Position numbers and translations under genes: made by a program
In this document: positions 15,528 to 22,422 of the stretch, piece by piece
Numbering within the stretch: the stretch's first letter is position 1
Layout of the letters: every line of letters starts with the position of its first letter
NCBI GenBank assembly: GCA_051010095.1
Contig: JBPCVX010000295.1
Coordinates: forward strand, 1 to 25,224
DNA: 25,224 bases
Direction: 5' to 3'
From: CAJQND01 sp051010095
Lineage (GTDB): Bacteria; Pseudomonadota; Alphaproteobacteria; Rhizobiales; CAJQND01
The notes under the pieces: model-generated
Seen by the model: the letters and a program-made list of their open reading frames with translations, nothing else
Databases searched by the model: none
Told to the model about the DNA's origin: nothing

Positions 15528-15851
15528 ATGAGCACGTTTGATAAGCGCCAGGAAGGTTTCGAAAACAAATTCGCCCACGACGCCGAACTGGAATTTAAAG
15601 CCAGTGCGCGACGCAATAAGCTATTGGGCCTTTGGGCTGCAGAAAAAATGGGTTTGAGTGGTGATGAGGCGGAAGCCTATGCCAAGGAAGTGATAAAGTC
15701 TGACTTCGAAGAAGCTGGCGATGAAGACGTTTTTCGTAAGGTGCGTGGTGATTTCGACGAAAAAAATGTTGATCAGTCAGATCATCAAATCCGGCGCACA
15801 ATGAACGAGCTGATGGCACAGGCAATTGAGCAAATCCAGAATGAAGCCTAA
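15528..15851 (+). CDS. DUF1476 protein, F1Fo-ATPase inhibitor zeta subunit
   Basis: This small soluble helical protein of 107 residues belongs to the DUF1476 family. In Paracoccus denitrificans a member is the zeta subunit, which inhibits F1-ATPase rotation through its N-terminal segment. The family pattern is clear: FDKRQEGFENKFAHD (4-18), then RRNKLLGLWAA and MGLSGDEAEAYAKEV, and a C-terminal helix with IRRTMNELMAQAIEQIQ. The family is nearly confined to Alphaproteobacteria, which makes this gene a useful marker. GGAG lies 9 bases before the ATG. Its 3' end overlaps the following aldolase gene by 11 bases, an odd partner for an ATPase inhibitor. Confidence 0.92.
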   Translation: MSTFDKRQEGFENKFAHDAELEFKASARRNKLLGLWAAEKMGLSGDEAEAYAKEVIKSDFEEAGDEDVFRKVRGDFDEKNVDQSDHQIRRTMNELMAQAIEQIQNEA

Positions 15852-16614
15852 GCAGACGCTTCGAGAGCGGCTTACTGCGGGTGAGCCGCTTATTTTTTCG
15901 TGGTCCTCGATGCCGACTTCGCTGAGTACTGAAGTTTTTGCCGACGGTCCATTTGAGGCGTGCTGTGTTGATATGCAGCACGGTTATGCGGGTTATTCTG
16001 AATTTTTGGCTATGACGGCACCAGTTTTTGCGGCTGGAAAACCGTTGATGGTGCGCATACCGCTCGACCGTTGGGATTTCGCTGCCCGAGCGTTGGATGC
16101 GGGCGCTTCTGCTGTGATCAGCCCAATGATCAACACCGTTGAGGACGCCCGCAAATTTGTTGAAGCAACAAAGTTTCCACCAATTGGCTCAAGAAGTTTT
16201 GGCGCCTACCGCAACAAGGCAGGAGCGAATCCAGCGGATAAAGGGTTTCTTGCAAAGTTAAATGACGCAAATCTCACCCTTGCGATGATAGAAACACAAC
16301 AGGCGCTTGATAACCTGGACGCAATATGTGCCACCGATGGATTGGATGGAGTTTTTGTTGGCCCGTTTGATTTATCGATCTCGCTGACTCATGGTGAGGG
16401 TCCCATCAATCCCGCCAGCGATATGATTATTGAAAATCTAAAAGTCGTTGCCGATACGGCACGAAAGCATAAAATGTTTGCTGGAATTTTTGCAGCTAAC
16501 CCTGAATTTGCAAAGAAATATATTGAGCTCGGCTATCAGTTTTTGGCGTTGTCGAACGATATGACCTATCTCGAACACGCTTCCAAGGCCGCTTTTGCGC
16601 AACTCGCAGATTGA
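15841..16614 (+). CDS. HpcH/HpaI-family class II aldolase/citrate-lyase-like protein
   Basis: This TIM-barrel, divalent-metal pyruvate-type aldolase has 257 residues. By family it would cleave a 2-keto-3-deoxy sugar acid or 4-hydroxy-2-oxo acid to pyruvate plus an aldehyde. Catalytic positions match HpaI: His in DMQHG (H47), Arg in VRIP (R72), Glu in MIET (E151, metal ligand) and Asp in GPFDLS (D177, metal ligand). The residue before the His is Gln where HpaI has Glu. I start at the ATG at 15841; a TTG five codons upstream is possible. The ORF overlaps DUF1476 by 11 bases and is followed 58 bases later by the phosphoribosyltransferase-like gene. The substrate is unknown. Confidence 0.88.
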   Translation: MKPKQTLRERLTAGEPLIFSWSSMPTSLSTEVFADGPFEACCVDMQHGYAGYSEFLAMTAPVFAAGKPLMVRIPLDRWDFAARALDAGASAVISPMINTVEDARKFVEATKFPPIGSRSFGAYRNKAGANPADKGFLAKLNDANLTLAMIETQQALDNLDAICATDGLDGVFVGPFDLSISLTHGEGPINPASDMIIENLKVVADTARKHKMFAGIFAANPEFAKKYIELGYQFLALSNDMTYLEHASKAAFAQLAD

Positions 16615-16624
16615 CGAAGGCGCT

Positions 16625-16636
16625 TGCCGCGCGGCA
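16625..16636. repeat. Perfect 12-base GC-rich palindrome between aldolase and phosphoribosyltransferase genes
   Basis: TGCCGC is followed at once by its reverse complement GCGGCA. It could fold as a four-pair stem with a GCGC loop. There is no T-tract after it, so it is not a normal intrinsic terminator. It lies 11 bases after the aldolase stop and about 25 bases before the next Shine-Dalgarno; an operator or transcript-stabilising hairpin are both possible. Confidence 0.4.
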
Positions 16637-16672
16637 CACTTAAACAAACGAACGAATGTGGGGAGGTGAGCT

Positions 16673-17911
16673 TTGGATCAAAAGCTTGAAATTGCACCTG
16701 ATGCAGATAGCGTAATTGAGCGTTTGATCGATCTTACATTGTCTGCAGGATCAGTTGAGAACCTCACGGACAAGTATTTTAGCCACACAAAACGAATTGC
16801 CGAGGCGAACGGTGATTGCGAAGTTGTTTATGCGGTATTTATGCGGCGGCGCTTAATCGCGGCACTCGAACCGGCCATCAGGCTTATCAGAAGACTTGCC
16901 CCAGATGCTGAAGTGAAACGCTTTTACGCTGATGGTGAAATGGTACCTTCGGAAGAGAAGCTCATGGAAGTGAAAGGCAAATTTTCGGAACTTTCTGAGC
17001 TGGAAACACTCATGTTGCAAAAGGTTGGTGTGCCTTGTGTTGCCGCCAACAATGCCTATGAGATGTGCAGCGCAATGCCTGCATCGTCTTTCATGGATAT
17101 GCATGCCAGGCATGGTGCAGGACCCGAAATGAACATGCTTGCCGCTTACGGCGCTGCTGTGGGGTCAGCGGCAGCACGCAAAGCCGACAATGCGGTGGTA
17201 GGTTTTACAGGTTCTTCGCAAGATATTACCGCACCTTTATATGGCGCTGAAAAAGGCATTGGCACTATGCCGCACGCGCTTATTGGCTTTACCAAGGGTG
17301 ATGTGCTTGAGGCTACAAAAATGTTTGTCGAGGCTGTGCCCGATGCTCCAGCGGCAATTGCTCTTGTAGACTATTCCGGCAAGGAGATTGCGGACAGTCT
17401 AGCGTGTGCTCGATGGTTCTATGATGAGGCCAAACTCGACCAGCAAGGAAAAACGTTTGGCGTGCGTCTTGATACACATGGAGCCAGATTTGCAGAAGGT
17501 CTGGATTACGATAAGTCAGTACAAATTGTGGGCGACTGGCTTGGGGTCCAAGGCGAGTACAACATCGCTGAGCAAGTGCTTGGCTTACGAGCGTTTCAGT
17601 TGGATACATCAAACATCCTGGTCGACCGTGTTCGGCGCATTCTGTTTGGTGCGGGCGTGTCAGTTGCCAATATCATAAACACCCGGCTAGTGCTCGACGG
17701 CGCTGGGTACAAGACCGCAAAAATTGTCGCTTCGTCAGGTTTCGGTGTGCAGAAGTGTCAAGTCATGGGCGCAGCTAACGCGCCTGTTGATATGGTGGGT
17801 ACGGGATCGTTCTTGCCAGCGACGCTGTCTGAGACTTACGCCACCGCTGACATCATCAGATATGACGGTGAAAATCGCGTAAAAGTTGGCAGGGAATTTT
17901 TGTACGAGTAG
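16673..17911 (+). CDS. Nicotinate phosphoribosyltransferase-like protein
   Basis: The 412-residue protein has the nicotinate/quinolinate phosphoribosyltransferase fold; canonical members make nicotinate mononucleotide from nicotinate and PRPP in NAD salvage. The N-terminus LTDKYFSHTKRI (31-42) matches the TDxYF-type opening of the archaeal-like NAPRTase branch. GTMPHALI (197-204) is the conserved Pro-His-Ala motif, and FGVRLDTHG (262-270) stands where NAPRTases have the VRxDSGD strand. The start is a TTG with a near-perfect GGGAGGTG a few bases upstream; no ATG fits. SD strength compensates for the rare start. The Asp-Thr-His-Gly variant leaves real doubt that nicotinate is the substrate. Confidence 0.82.
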   Translation: MDQKLEIAPDADSVIERLIDLTLSAGSVENLTDKYFSHTKRIAEANGDCEVVYAVFMRRRLIAALEPAIRLIRRLAPDAEVKRFYADGEMVPSEEKLMEVKGKFSELSELETLMLQKVGVPCVAANNAYEMCSAMPASSFMDMHARHGAGPEMNMLAAYGAAVGSAAARKADNAVVGFTGSSQDITAPLYGAEKGIGTMPHALIGFTKGDVLEATKMFVEAVPDAPAAIALVDYSGKEIADSLACARWFYDEAKLDQQGKTFGVRLDTHGARFAEGLDYDKSVQIVGDWLGVQGEYNIAEQVLGLRAFQLDTSNILVDRVRRILFGAGVSVANIINTRLVLDGAGYKTAKIVASSGFGVQKCQVMGAANAPVDMVGTGSFLPATLSETYATADIIRYDGENRVKVGREFLYE

Positions 17912-17981
17912 CAGCTTTTCTGCCAGTAATGTGAACTGATCGGTGTCCGCAAACCTATAAAACAAAAAAGGGAGGAAGATT

Positions 17982-18410
17982 ATGAAAACTGCATTATTCG
18001 CATCCGCATTGGTCGCAACGGGCCTGTTGGTGTCAGCTGCAATCGCAGGGGAAACACCTGCACCAGAAGGTGCGAAGGTTTATTTCATAAACCTGAAGGA
18101 TGGCGACAAAGTAACAAACCCTGTCTCCATAAAATTTGGTTTATCAGGAATGGGCGTGGCACCCGCTGGAACTGAGAAAGAAAAAACAGGCCATCATCAT
18201 CTCATCATAAACGAAAAAATTGAGGGTGATGAGTTGAATGAGCCAATTCCTTCCGATGAGCAACACAAGCATTTTGGCGGCGGACAGACTGAAGTAAGCG
18301 TTGAACTTCCGAAGGGCACGCACACTTTGCAACTCGTTCTAGGTGATTGGTCGCATATCCCGCACAATCCGCCAGTAATGTCGGAACGCATTTCTGTGAC
18401 GGTCGAATAA
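17982..18410 (+). CDS. Secreted DUF4399 protein
   Basis: This periplasmic protein of 142 residues has a clear Sec signal peptide (residues 1-22, cleavage after AIA). The mature part is one DUF4399 domain: VYFINLKDGDKV, then SIKFGLSGMGVAPAG (49-63) and TGHHHLIIN (69-77). Further on are DEQHKHFGGGQTE (92-104) and a C-terminal THTLQLVLGDWSHIPH (113-128). The regularly spaced histidines (71-73, 95, 97, 114, 125, 128) are family features and could bind a metal. GGGAGGAAG lies before the ATG. The function of the family is not known to me. It appears to be its own short unit, followed by a hairpin. Confidence 0.88.
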   Translation: MKTALFASALVATGLLVSAAIAGETPAPEGAKVYFINLKDGDKVTNPVSIKFGLSGMGVAPAGTEKEKTGHHHLIINEKIEGDELNEPIPSDEQHKHFGGGQTEVSVELPKGTHTLQLVLGDWSHIPHNPPVMSERISVTVE

Positions 18411-18433
18411 GGCCGGGGTTGACCTTCGGCCTT
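18409..18433 (+). terminator. Stem-loop after the DUF4399 gene, possible terminator
   Basis: AAGGCCG (18409-18415) pairs with CGGCCTT (18427-18433) around an 11-base loop, beginning in the stop codon of the DUF4399 gene. There is no run of T after the stem, so intrinsic termination would be weak at best. Confidence 0.35.
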
Positions 18434-18479
18434 AAGCCTGAAATGTGTAGTACAACATGCAGAGTAGGGGCTAGGGCCG

Positions 18480-18716
18480 ATGAAGCCGTTTTTCGTTCAG
18501 ATCAAGACCGAGCTTGGAAAAGCTTATGACGTGGCAACGGCACTGGCTGATTCCGAGGTTGCGTCGGAAATTTATTCTACCGCCGGGGATTTCGATTTGA
18601 TCGTGAAAGTATATTTGGCCGACGGAGAAGACATAGGGCATTTTATCAACGAGAAAATTCATTCTATTCCGGGAATTCGCGATACGCACACAATAATCAC
18701 ATACCGCGCATTTTAA
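18480..18716 (+). CDS. Stand-alone Lrp/AsnC effector (RAM) domain protein
   Basis: This 78-residue protein is only the ligand-binding, oligomerising domain of Lrp/AsnC regulators (RAM/AsnC_trans_reg fold), without the DNA-binding helix-turn-helix. The pattern is typical: FFVQIKTELGKAYDVATALA, then EVASEIYSTAGDFDLIVKVYLAD, and SIPGIRDTHTIITYRAF at the end. Such short forms exist as free amino-acid sensors or as partners of full Lrp proteins. The start is ATG at 18480 with a purine-rich stretch upstream. It is 15 bases from a transporter gene and not far from an AzlCD exporter, so an amino-acid-sensing role is plausible but inferred. Confidence 0.88.
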   Translation: MKPFFVQIKTELGKAYDVATALADSEVASEIYSTAGDFDLIVKVYLADGEDIGHFINEKIHSIPGIRDTHTIITYRAF

Positions 18717-18731
18717 GTTCGCAGTGATGCT

Positions 18732-19679
18732 GTGCAAAATTTTCTAAATTGGCTTGCCAGACACGGCACGACACTAATGCCGATTAGCCTGGGTCTGGGT
18801 TTATTGCTGCCTGATTTGGCAGCCTTCATGCGTCCAGCAATTCTGCCAACCGTGTTTTTTATGCTGTCAGTGTTAATGACACGGATAAACCTGGACGAAG
18901 CTCTGTTGCAAATCCGCTCACCAATTGTTCCTCTAATTGGTCTTATCTGGACAGTCGTCGCTGTGCCGATCATCTTCGCATTGGTGTTGTGGTTGCTCGC
19001 TGAGGGCTTTAACATCACGTTTTCTGCGGGTTTAGTTCTTGCGTTTATGTTGTGGGCGTCATCACCTCCAATTTTCTCGTCAGCGCCGCTTTCTTACATC
19101 ATGCGCCTAGATGGCACACTTAGTGTCGGCTTCTTGATGGCGGCTATCGCACTGCATCCGATTGTTACACCACTATTTGTGGCGCTTTTTACTGATGGCG
19201 CGGTGTCTGTTCCTCCGATTGAACTTGCAATAAGACTGACAATGCTGATCGGCGGTGCGGCGGCAGTGGCTTTCGTTGTACGGAAAATTATTGGCAAGCA
19301 AAGATTGAACGAATACGGCTCGGCAATGGATGGCTTAAATGTTATCGCGCTCATCGTATTCGCAATCGCGATTATGGATGGGATTGGTGCGCGATTGCTT
19401 GAAAATCCAGTGCTTGCAGCGAGTTTAATCGCATTTGCATTTGGAGCAGGCGCGATCCTTCATGTGATAACCAGCGCCTTGTTCTGGAGGTACGGCAAAC
19501 GGCGTGCTTTAACCATAGGCCTATCTACGCATGCTCGTAATATTGCCATGGCAGTGGGTGCCATGGGCGCAGCGGTGCCGCCTGATACGTGGCTGTTTTT
19601 TGCGATGATCCAGTTTCCGATTTACATTCTTCCTGCGATTTTACATCCAGTCTACAACAGGATTTTGCCGCAACGTTAG
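18732..19679 (+). CDS. BASS-family (bile acid:Na+ symporter-like) transporter
   Basis: This is a polytopic membrane protein of 315 residues with about ten hydrophobic helices. It resembles the BASS/SBF superfamily: an N-terminal LGLLLPDLAAFMRPAILP segment, the central FMLWASSPPIFSSAPLSYIM region with the proline-broken helix, and the late STHARNIAMAVGAMGA helix typical of the sodium-site core. The start is taken as GTG at 18732, 15 bases after the RAM gene; the ATG at 18727 is out of frame and closes quickly. The substrate cannot be read from sequence; small organic acids are common in the family. It is probably co-transcribed with the RAM gene and azlCD. Confidence 0.78.
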   Translation: MQNFLNWLARHGTTLMPISLGLGLLLPDLAAFMRPAILPTVFFMLSVLMTRINLDEALLQIRSPIVPLIGLIWTVVAVPIIFALVLWLLAEGFNITFSAGLVLAFMLWASSPPIFSSAPLSYIMRLDGTLSVGFLMAAIALHPIVTPLFVALFTDGAVSVPPIELAIRLTMLIGGAAAVAFVVRKIIGKQRLNEYGSAMDGLNVIALIVFAIAIMDGIGARLLENPVLAASLIAFAFGAGAILHVITSALFWRYGKRRALTIGLSTHARNIAMAVGAMGAAVPPDTWLFFAMIQFPIYILPAILHPVYNRILPQR

Positions 19680-19694
19680 ACAATGGAGCGCACG

Positions 19695-20432
19695 ATGAAT
19701 TCTGAGATTGAACCTGAGACTGAAGAAACTGGTTATGATTGGTCGGCGCTAAGGTCTGGGCCTAAAGCTGTTCTGTCGGTTGCAGCTTTAGTTATGTCGG
19801 CGTCCTTCATTGGGTTTGGTGCTTTGGTTAGAGCTCAGGGGTTTGAACTCGAGATGGGGCTTGCCACTCTGCCATTGATCTGGGCATTACCTGGGCAGGT
19901 TCTATATCTTAACATGTTGGCGGAAGGCGCAGGATTAATTGCTATTTTCCTTGCTGTGAGTGTTGCCGCAGTGCGCCTGATGCCGATGGTGATGCTGGTG
20001 TTGTCAGAGGTTGATTTTCCAAAAGCGCCTAAAGTGCCGCAATATTTTCTGGCACATTTTATTGCAATGACAACATGGGTTTTGGCGCAGGAACGTATCG
20101 CCAAGATTCCGCGCCGTCAAAGGCTTCCTTGGTTGTTTGGTCTCGTGTTTGCACTGTTTTTCGGAATGATGTTGATGACGACACTGGGGTATGTTTTGGC
20201 GGGCTTATTACCCCCCATTCTTGCCGCAACTTTGGCATTTCTGACGCCAATTTTCTTTTATATGTCACTGTTTGCGAACGCGCGCTTTATGTTTGATTTC
20301 ATTGCAATCGCGATGGGAACCTTGTTGATCGTTCCACTCATGCACTTTTTGCCGGAATACGATTTGCTTATTGCCGGAATAGCTGGCGGCACGGCCGCAT
20401 GGATTTTTGCACCACGCAAGAGGCGTTCATAG
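19695..20432 (+). CDS. azlC: AzlC-family branched-chain amino-acid exporter, large subunit
   Basis: This inner-membrane protein of 245 residues has about eight hydrophobic segments and belongs to the AzlC/YgaZ family, which exports branched-chain amino acids together with a small AzlD/YgaH partner. It shows the AzlC opening GPKAVLSVAALVMSASFIGFGALVRAQGF and the VAAVRLMPMVMLVL motif. I prefer ATG at 19695 over 19683, because GGAG sits six bases before the second ATG and within the first four codons of the longer form. The azlD-like gene follows after 3 bases, confirming the pair. Confidence 0.87.
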   Translation: MNSEIEPETEETGYDWSALRSGPKAVLSVAALVMSASFIGFGALVRAQGFELEMGLATLPLIWALPGQVLYLNMLAEGAGLIAIFLAVSVAAVRLMPMVMLVLSEVDFPKAPKVPQYFLAHFIAMTTWVLAQERIAKIPRRQRLPWLFGLVFALFFGMMLMTTLGYVLAGLLPPILAATLAFLTPIFFYMSLFANARFMFDFIAIAMGTLLIVPLMHFLPEYDLLIAGIAGGTAAWIFAPRKRRS

Positions 20433-20435
20433 AAT

Positions 20436-20765
20436 ATGGAACTCAATGCGGATGCGCTCATAACCATGTTTATTGTTGGCGGATTGGCCACATATATGTG
20501 GCGCTTCGCTGGCGCGTCATTGGCTCAATCCTTAAAACCTGATGGTGAGGTGATGTTGTGGGTGCGCGCCGTAGCGATCGCAATCGTTGCCGCCCTTTGC
20601 ACGAAGATTGCCCTGGCGCCACCGCAAATTGTTTCTGAAACCCACCTTGTGAGCCGCATAGCGTCAATGGCAGCAGGAATTATTGGCTATTACGCATTCC
20701 GCCACACCGGCATTGGCGTGATTGTTGCAGTGTGTGTGTTGGTTTCTGCGGAACTAGTTTTCTAG
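20436..20765 (+). CDS. azlD: AzlD-family branched-chain amino-acid exporter, small subunit
   Basis: This small membrane protein of 109 residues has four hydrophobic segments and an AzlD-type start (ITMFIVGGLATYMWRFAG), then WVRAVAIAIVAALCTKIAL and two C-terminal helices. It is the expected partner of the AzlC protein encoded 3 bases upstream. The last 12 bases overlap the 3' end of the HIT-family gene on the other strand, so the two transcripts converge with no room for a separate terminator. Confidence 0.85.
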   Translation: MELNADALITMFIVGGLATYMWRFAGASLAQSLKPDGEVMLWVRAVAIAIVAALCTKIALAPPQIVSETHLVSRIASMAAGIIGYYAFRHTGIGVIVAVCVLVSAELVF

Positions 20766-21179
20766 CACCGCACGGATTTTTTCAGCGTTTGCGGAAAGTT
20801 CTTCTGGTGGCGCCATCTCGGCAGCGGGCGGACCCATTTTAATGCCGTCATGGCGAGGTATCACATGCATGTGGGTATGGAAAACCACTTGTCCCCCTGC
20901 AGATTCATTAAACTGCTGAATCGTGATGCCATCGGCATCAAAAGCTTTCAGGACGACGCGCGCCATCTTGCAGGCCGTTTGTATGACGGCTGCAGCATCT
21001 TCTGGCGCAATATCCAGCATGTTGCGAGAGGCATTTTTGGGCAGAACCAACACATGGCCCTGACAGCGCGGCATAATATCCATAATGACCAGTGTGTTAG
21101 CGTCTTCATAGACTTTATGGCAGGGGAGTTCGCCGCGCAAAATCTTGGCAAAAATATTATCGTCATCATAGGTGCTCAT
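20754..21179 (-). CDS. HIT-family nucleotide-binding hydrolase
   Basis: This histidine-triad protein of 141 residues is cytoplasmic and probably hydrolyses adenosine phosphoramidates or dinucleoside polyphosphates. The N-terminal pattern IFAKILRGELPCHKVYED and the triad HTHMHVIP (H101, H103, H105) with QFNESAGGQVVFH before it identify the family. GHVLVLPK (41-48) is the strand that holds the nucleotide. The ATG overlaps the stop of the acyltransferase-like gene by 4 bases, so translation is likely coupled. The 3' end overlaps azlD. Confidence 0.93.
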   Translation of the reverse strand: MSTYDDDNIFAKILRGELPCHKVYEDANTLVIMDIMPRCQGHVLVLPKNASRNMLDIAPEDAAAVIQTACKMARVVLKAFDADGITIQQFNESAGGQVVFHTHMHVIPRHDGIKMGPPAAEMAPPEELSANAEKIRAVLEN

Positions 21180-22360
21180 GAAGATTGATCCTGCGATTTA
21201 AATGGACTGTATTCGCGAAGAAGCTCCACTTCTTGTTCGACATATTGGCGCTCTCTGTCAAGATAATCATTAACCGCTTGCGCGAGCCCAGCGTCAGCTA
21301 GATAGTGAGCGGAATAGGTCTCTACTGGCATGTATCCTCGCGCCAGTTTGTGCTGACCTTGCGCACCGGCCTCAACGCGTTTCAGACCGCGCTGGATAGC
21401 GAATTCGATGGCCTGATAATAACAAAGCTCAAAATGCAAGAACCTGTGATGTTCAGTGCACCCCCAATTGCGGCCAAACAATGTGTCTCCACCGATGAAA
21501 TTCAACGCGCCAGCAATATAGCGCCCGTTTCGTTTTGCCAATACAAGCAAGATGTCATCGGCCATTGTTTCTCCGATGATCGAAAAGAAGCTGCGGGTGA
21601 GATAAGGGCTTCCCCATTTGCGTGAACCGGTGTCGACATAGAAATTGAAAAATGCATCCCAATGTGCCTCTGTAAGATCTGCACCGGTAATCTGTTCAAT
21701 CTCTAAACCTGCTTCGACCGCGGATTTGCGTTCCTTTTTTAGGTTCTTGCGTTTTCGTGACGCCAGCGCGCCAAGAAAACTGTCAAAGCAGTCAAATTCA
21801 GCGTTTACCCAATGAAATTGCTGGTCTTTTCGTTGAAGCAGCCCCAATGCGCCTAAATGATCATACTCGGGCTTCGTTAGAAACGTTAGATGTACCGATG
21901 AGGCACTGAGCCTGCTGCAGAGTTCAATGCTTCCAGAGATGAGGGCTTTTTCTCGTGCGCGCGCGTTTGGTGCCTTGGGCAGCAGCAATCTGCGTCCCGT
22001 TGCTGGCGTGAATGGCACGCTCACCTGTAATTTGGGATAGTAGCGCCCACCAGCGCGCTCATAGGCATCAGCCCAGCCATAATCGAAGACATATTCGCCC
22101 TGGCTGTGTGACTTCAGATAACAAGGCATTGCACCCAAGACTTCACCATCCTCGCGTTCGAGAACCATGTGCTGAGGAAGCCAACCGGTTTCCGCCCGTA
22201 CCGAACCAGATTCTTCGAGTGCATTCAAAAATGCATGTGATATGAAAGGGTTATAGCTTCGCTCGGGAGGATTAGCGCAAGCATCCCACGTTTCTGGAGA
22301 TATCTCCTTAATTGCAGATTGCACGCGCAGGCGAAACTGCGGTTCTGTTTCAGCGTCCAT
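21176..22360 (-). CDS. COG3146/DUF482 GNAT-fold protein (FemAB-like acyltransferase superfamily)
   Basis: This soluble protein of 394 residues belongs to the COG3146 family, annotated as putative peptidoglycan biosynthesis/recognition or N-acetyltransferase-like. Typical stretches are NPFISHAFLNALEESGSV (37-54), the PCYLKSHSQGEYVFDYGWADAY segment, RKRKNLKKERK, and the C-terminal FELCYYQAIEFAIQRGLKRVEAGAQGQHK. These match the double-GNAT layout of FemAB-like enzymes. The biochemical function is unknown to me. It overlaps the HIT gene by 4 bases and follows gltX by 62 bases on the same strand. The ATG at 22360 lacks a strong Shine-Dalgarno. Confidence 0.87.
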   Translation of the reverse strand: MDAETEPQFRLRVQSAIKEISPETWDACANPPERSYNPFISHAFLNALEESGSVRAETGWLPQHMVLEREDGEVLGAMPCYLKSHSQGEYVFDYGWADAYERAGGRYYPKLQVSVPFTPATGRRLLLPKAPNARAREKALISGSIELCSRLSASSVHLTFLTKPEYDHLGALGLLQRKDQQFHWVNAEFDCFDSFLGALASRKRKNLKKERKSAVEAGLEIEQITGADLTEAHWDAFFNFYVDTGSRKWGSPYLTRSFFSIIGETMADDILLVLAKRNGRYIAGALNFIGGDTLFGRNWGCTEHHRFLHFELCYYQAIEFAIQRGLKRVEAGAQGQHKLARGYMPVETYSAHYLADAGLAQAVNDYLDRERQYVEQEVELLREYSPFKSQDQSS

Positions 22361-22422
22361 TTGGTAAATCTAACGCAGATTACCTTCAGAAAACACTATA
22401 TCTTCGTTCCGACACGTGAAAT

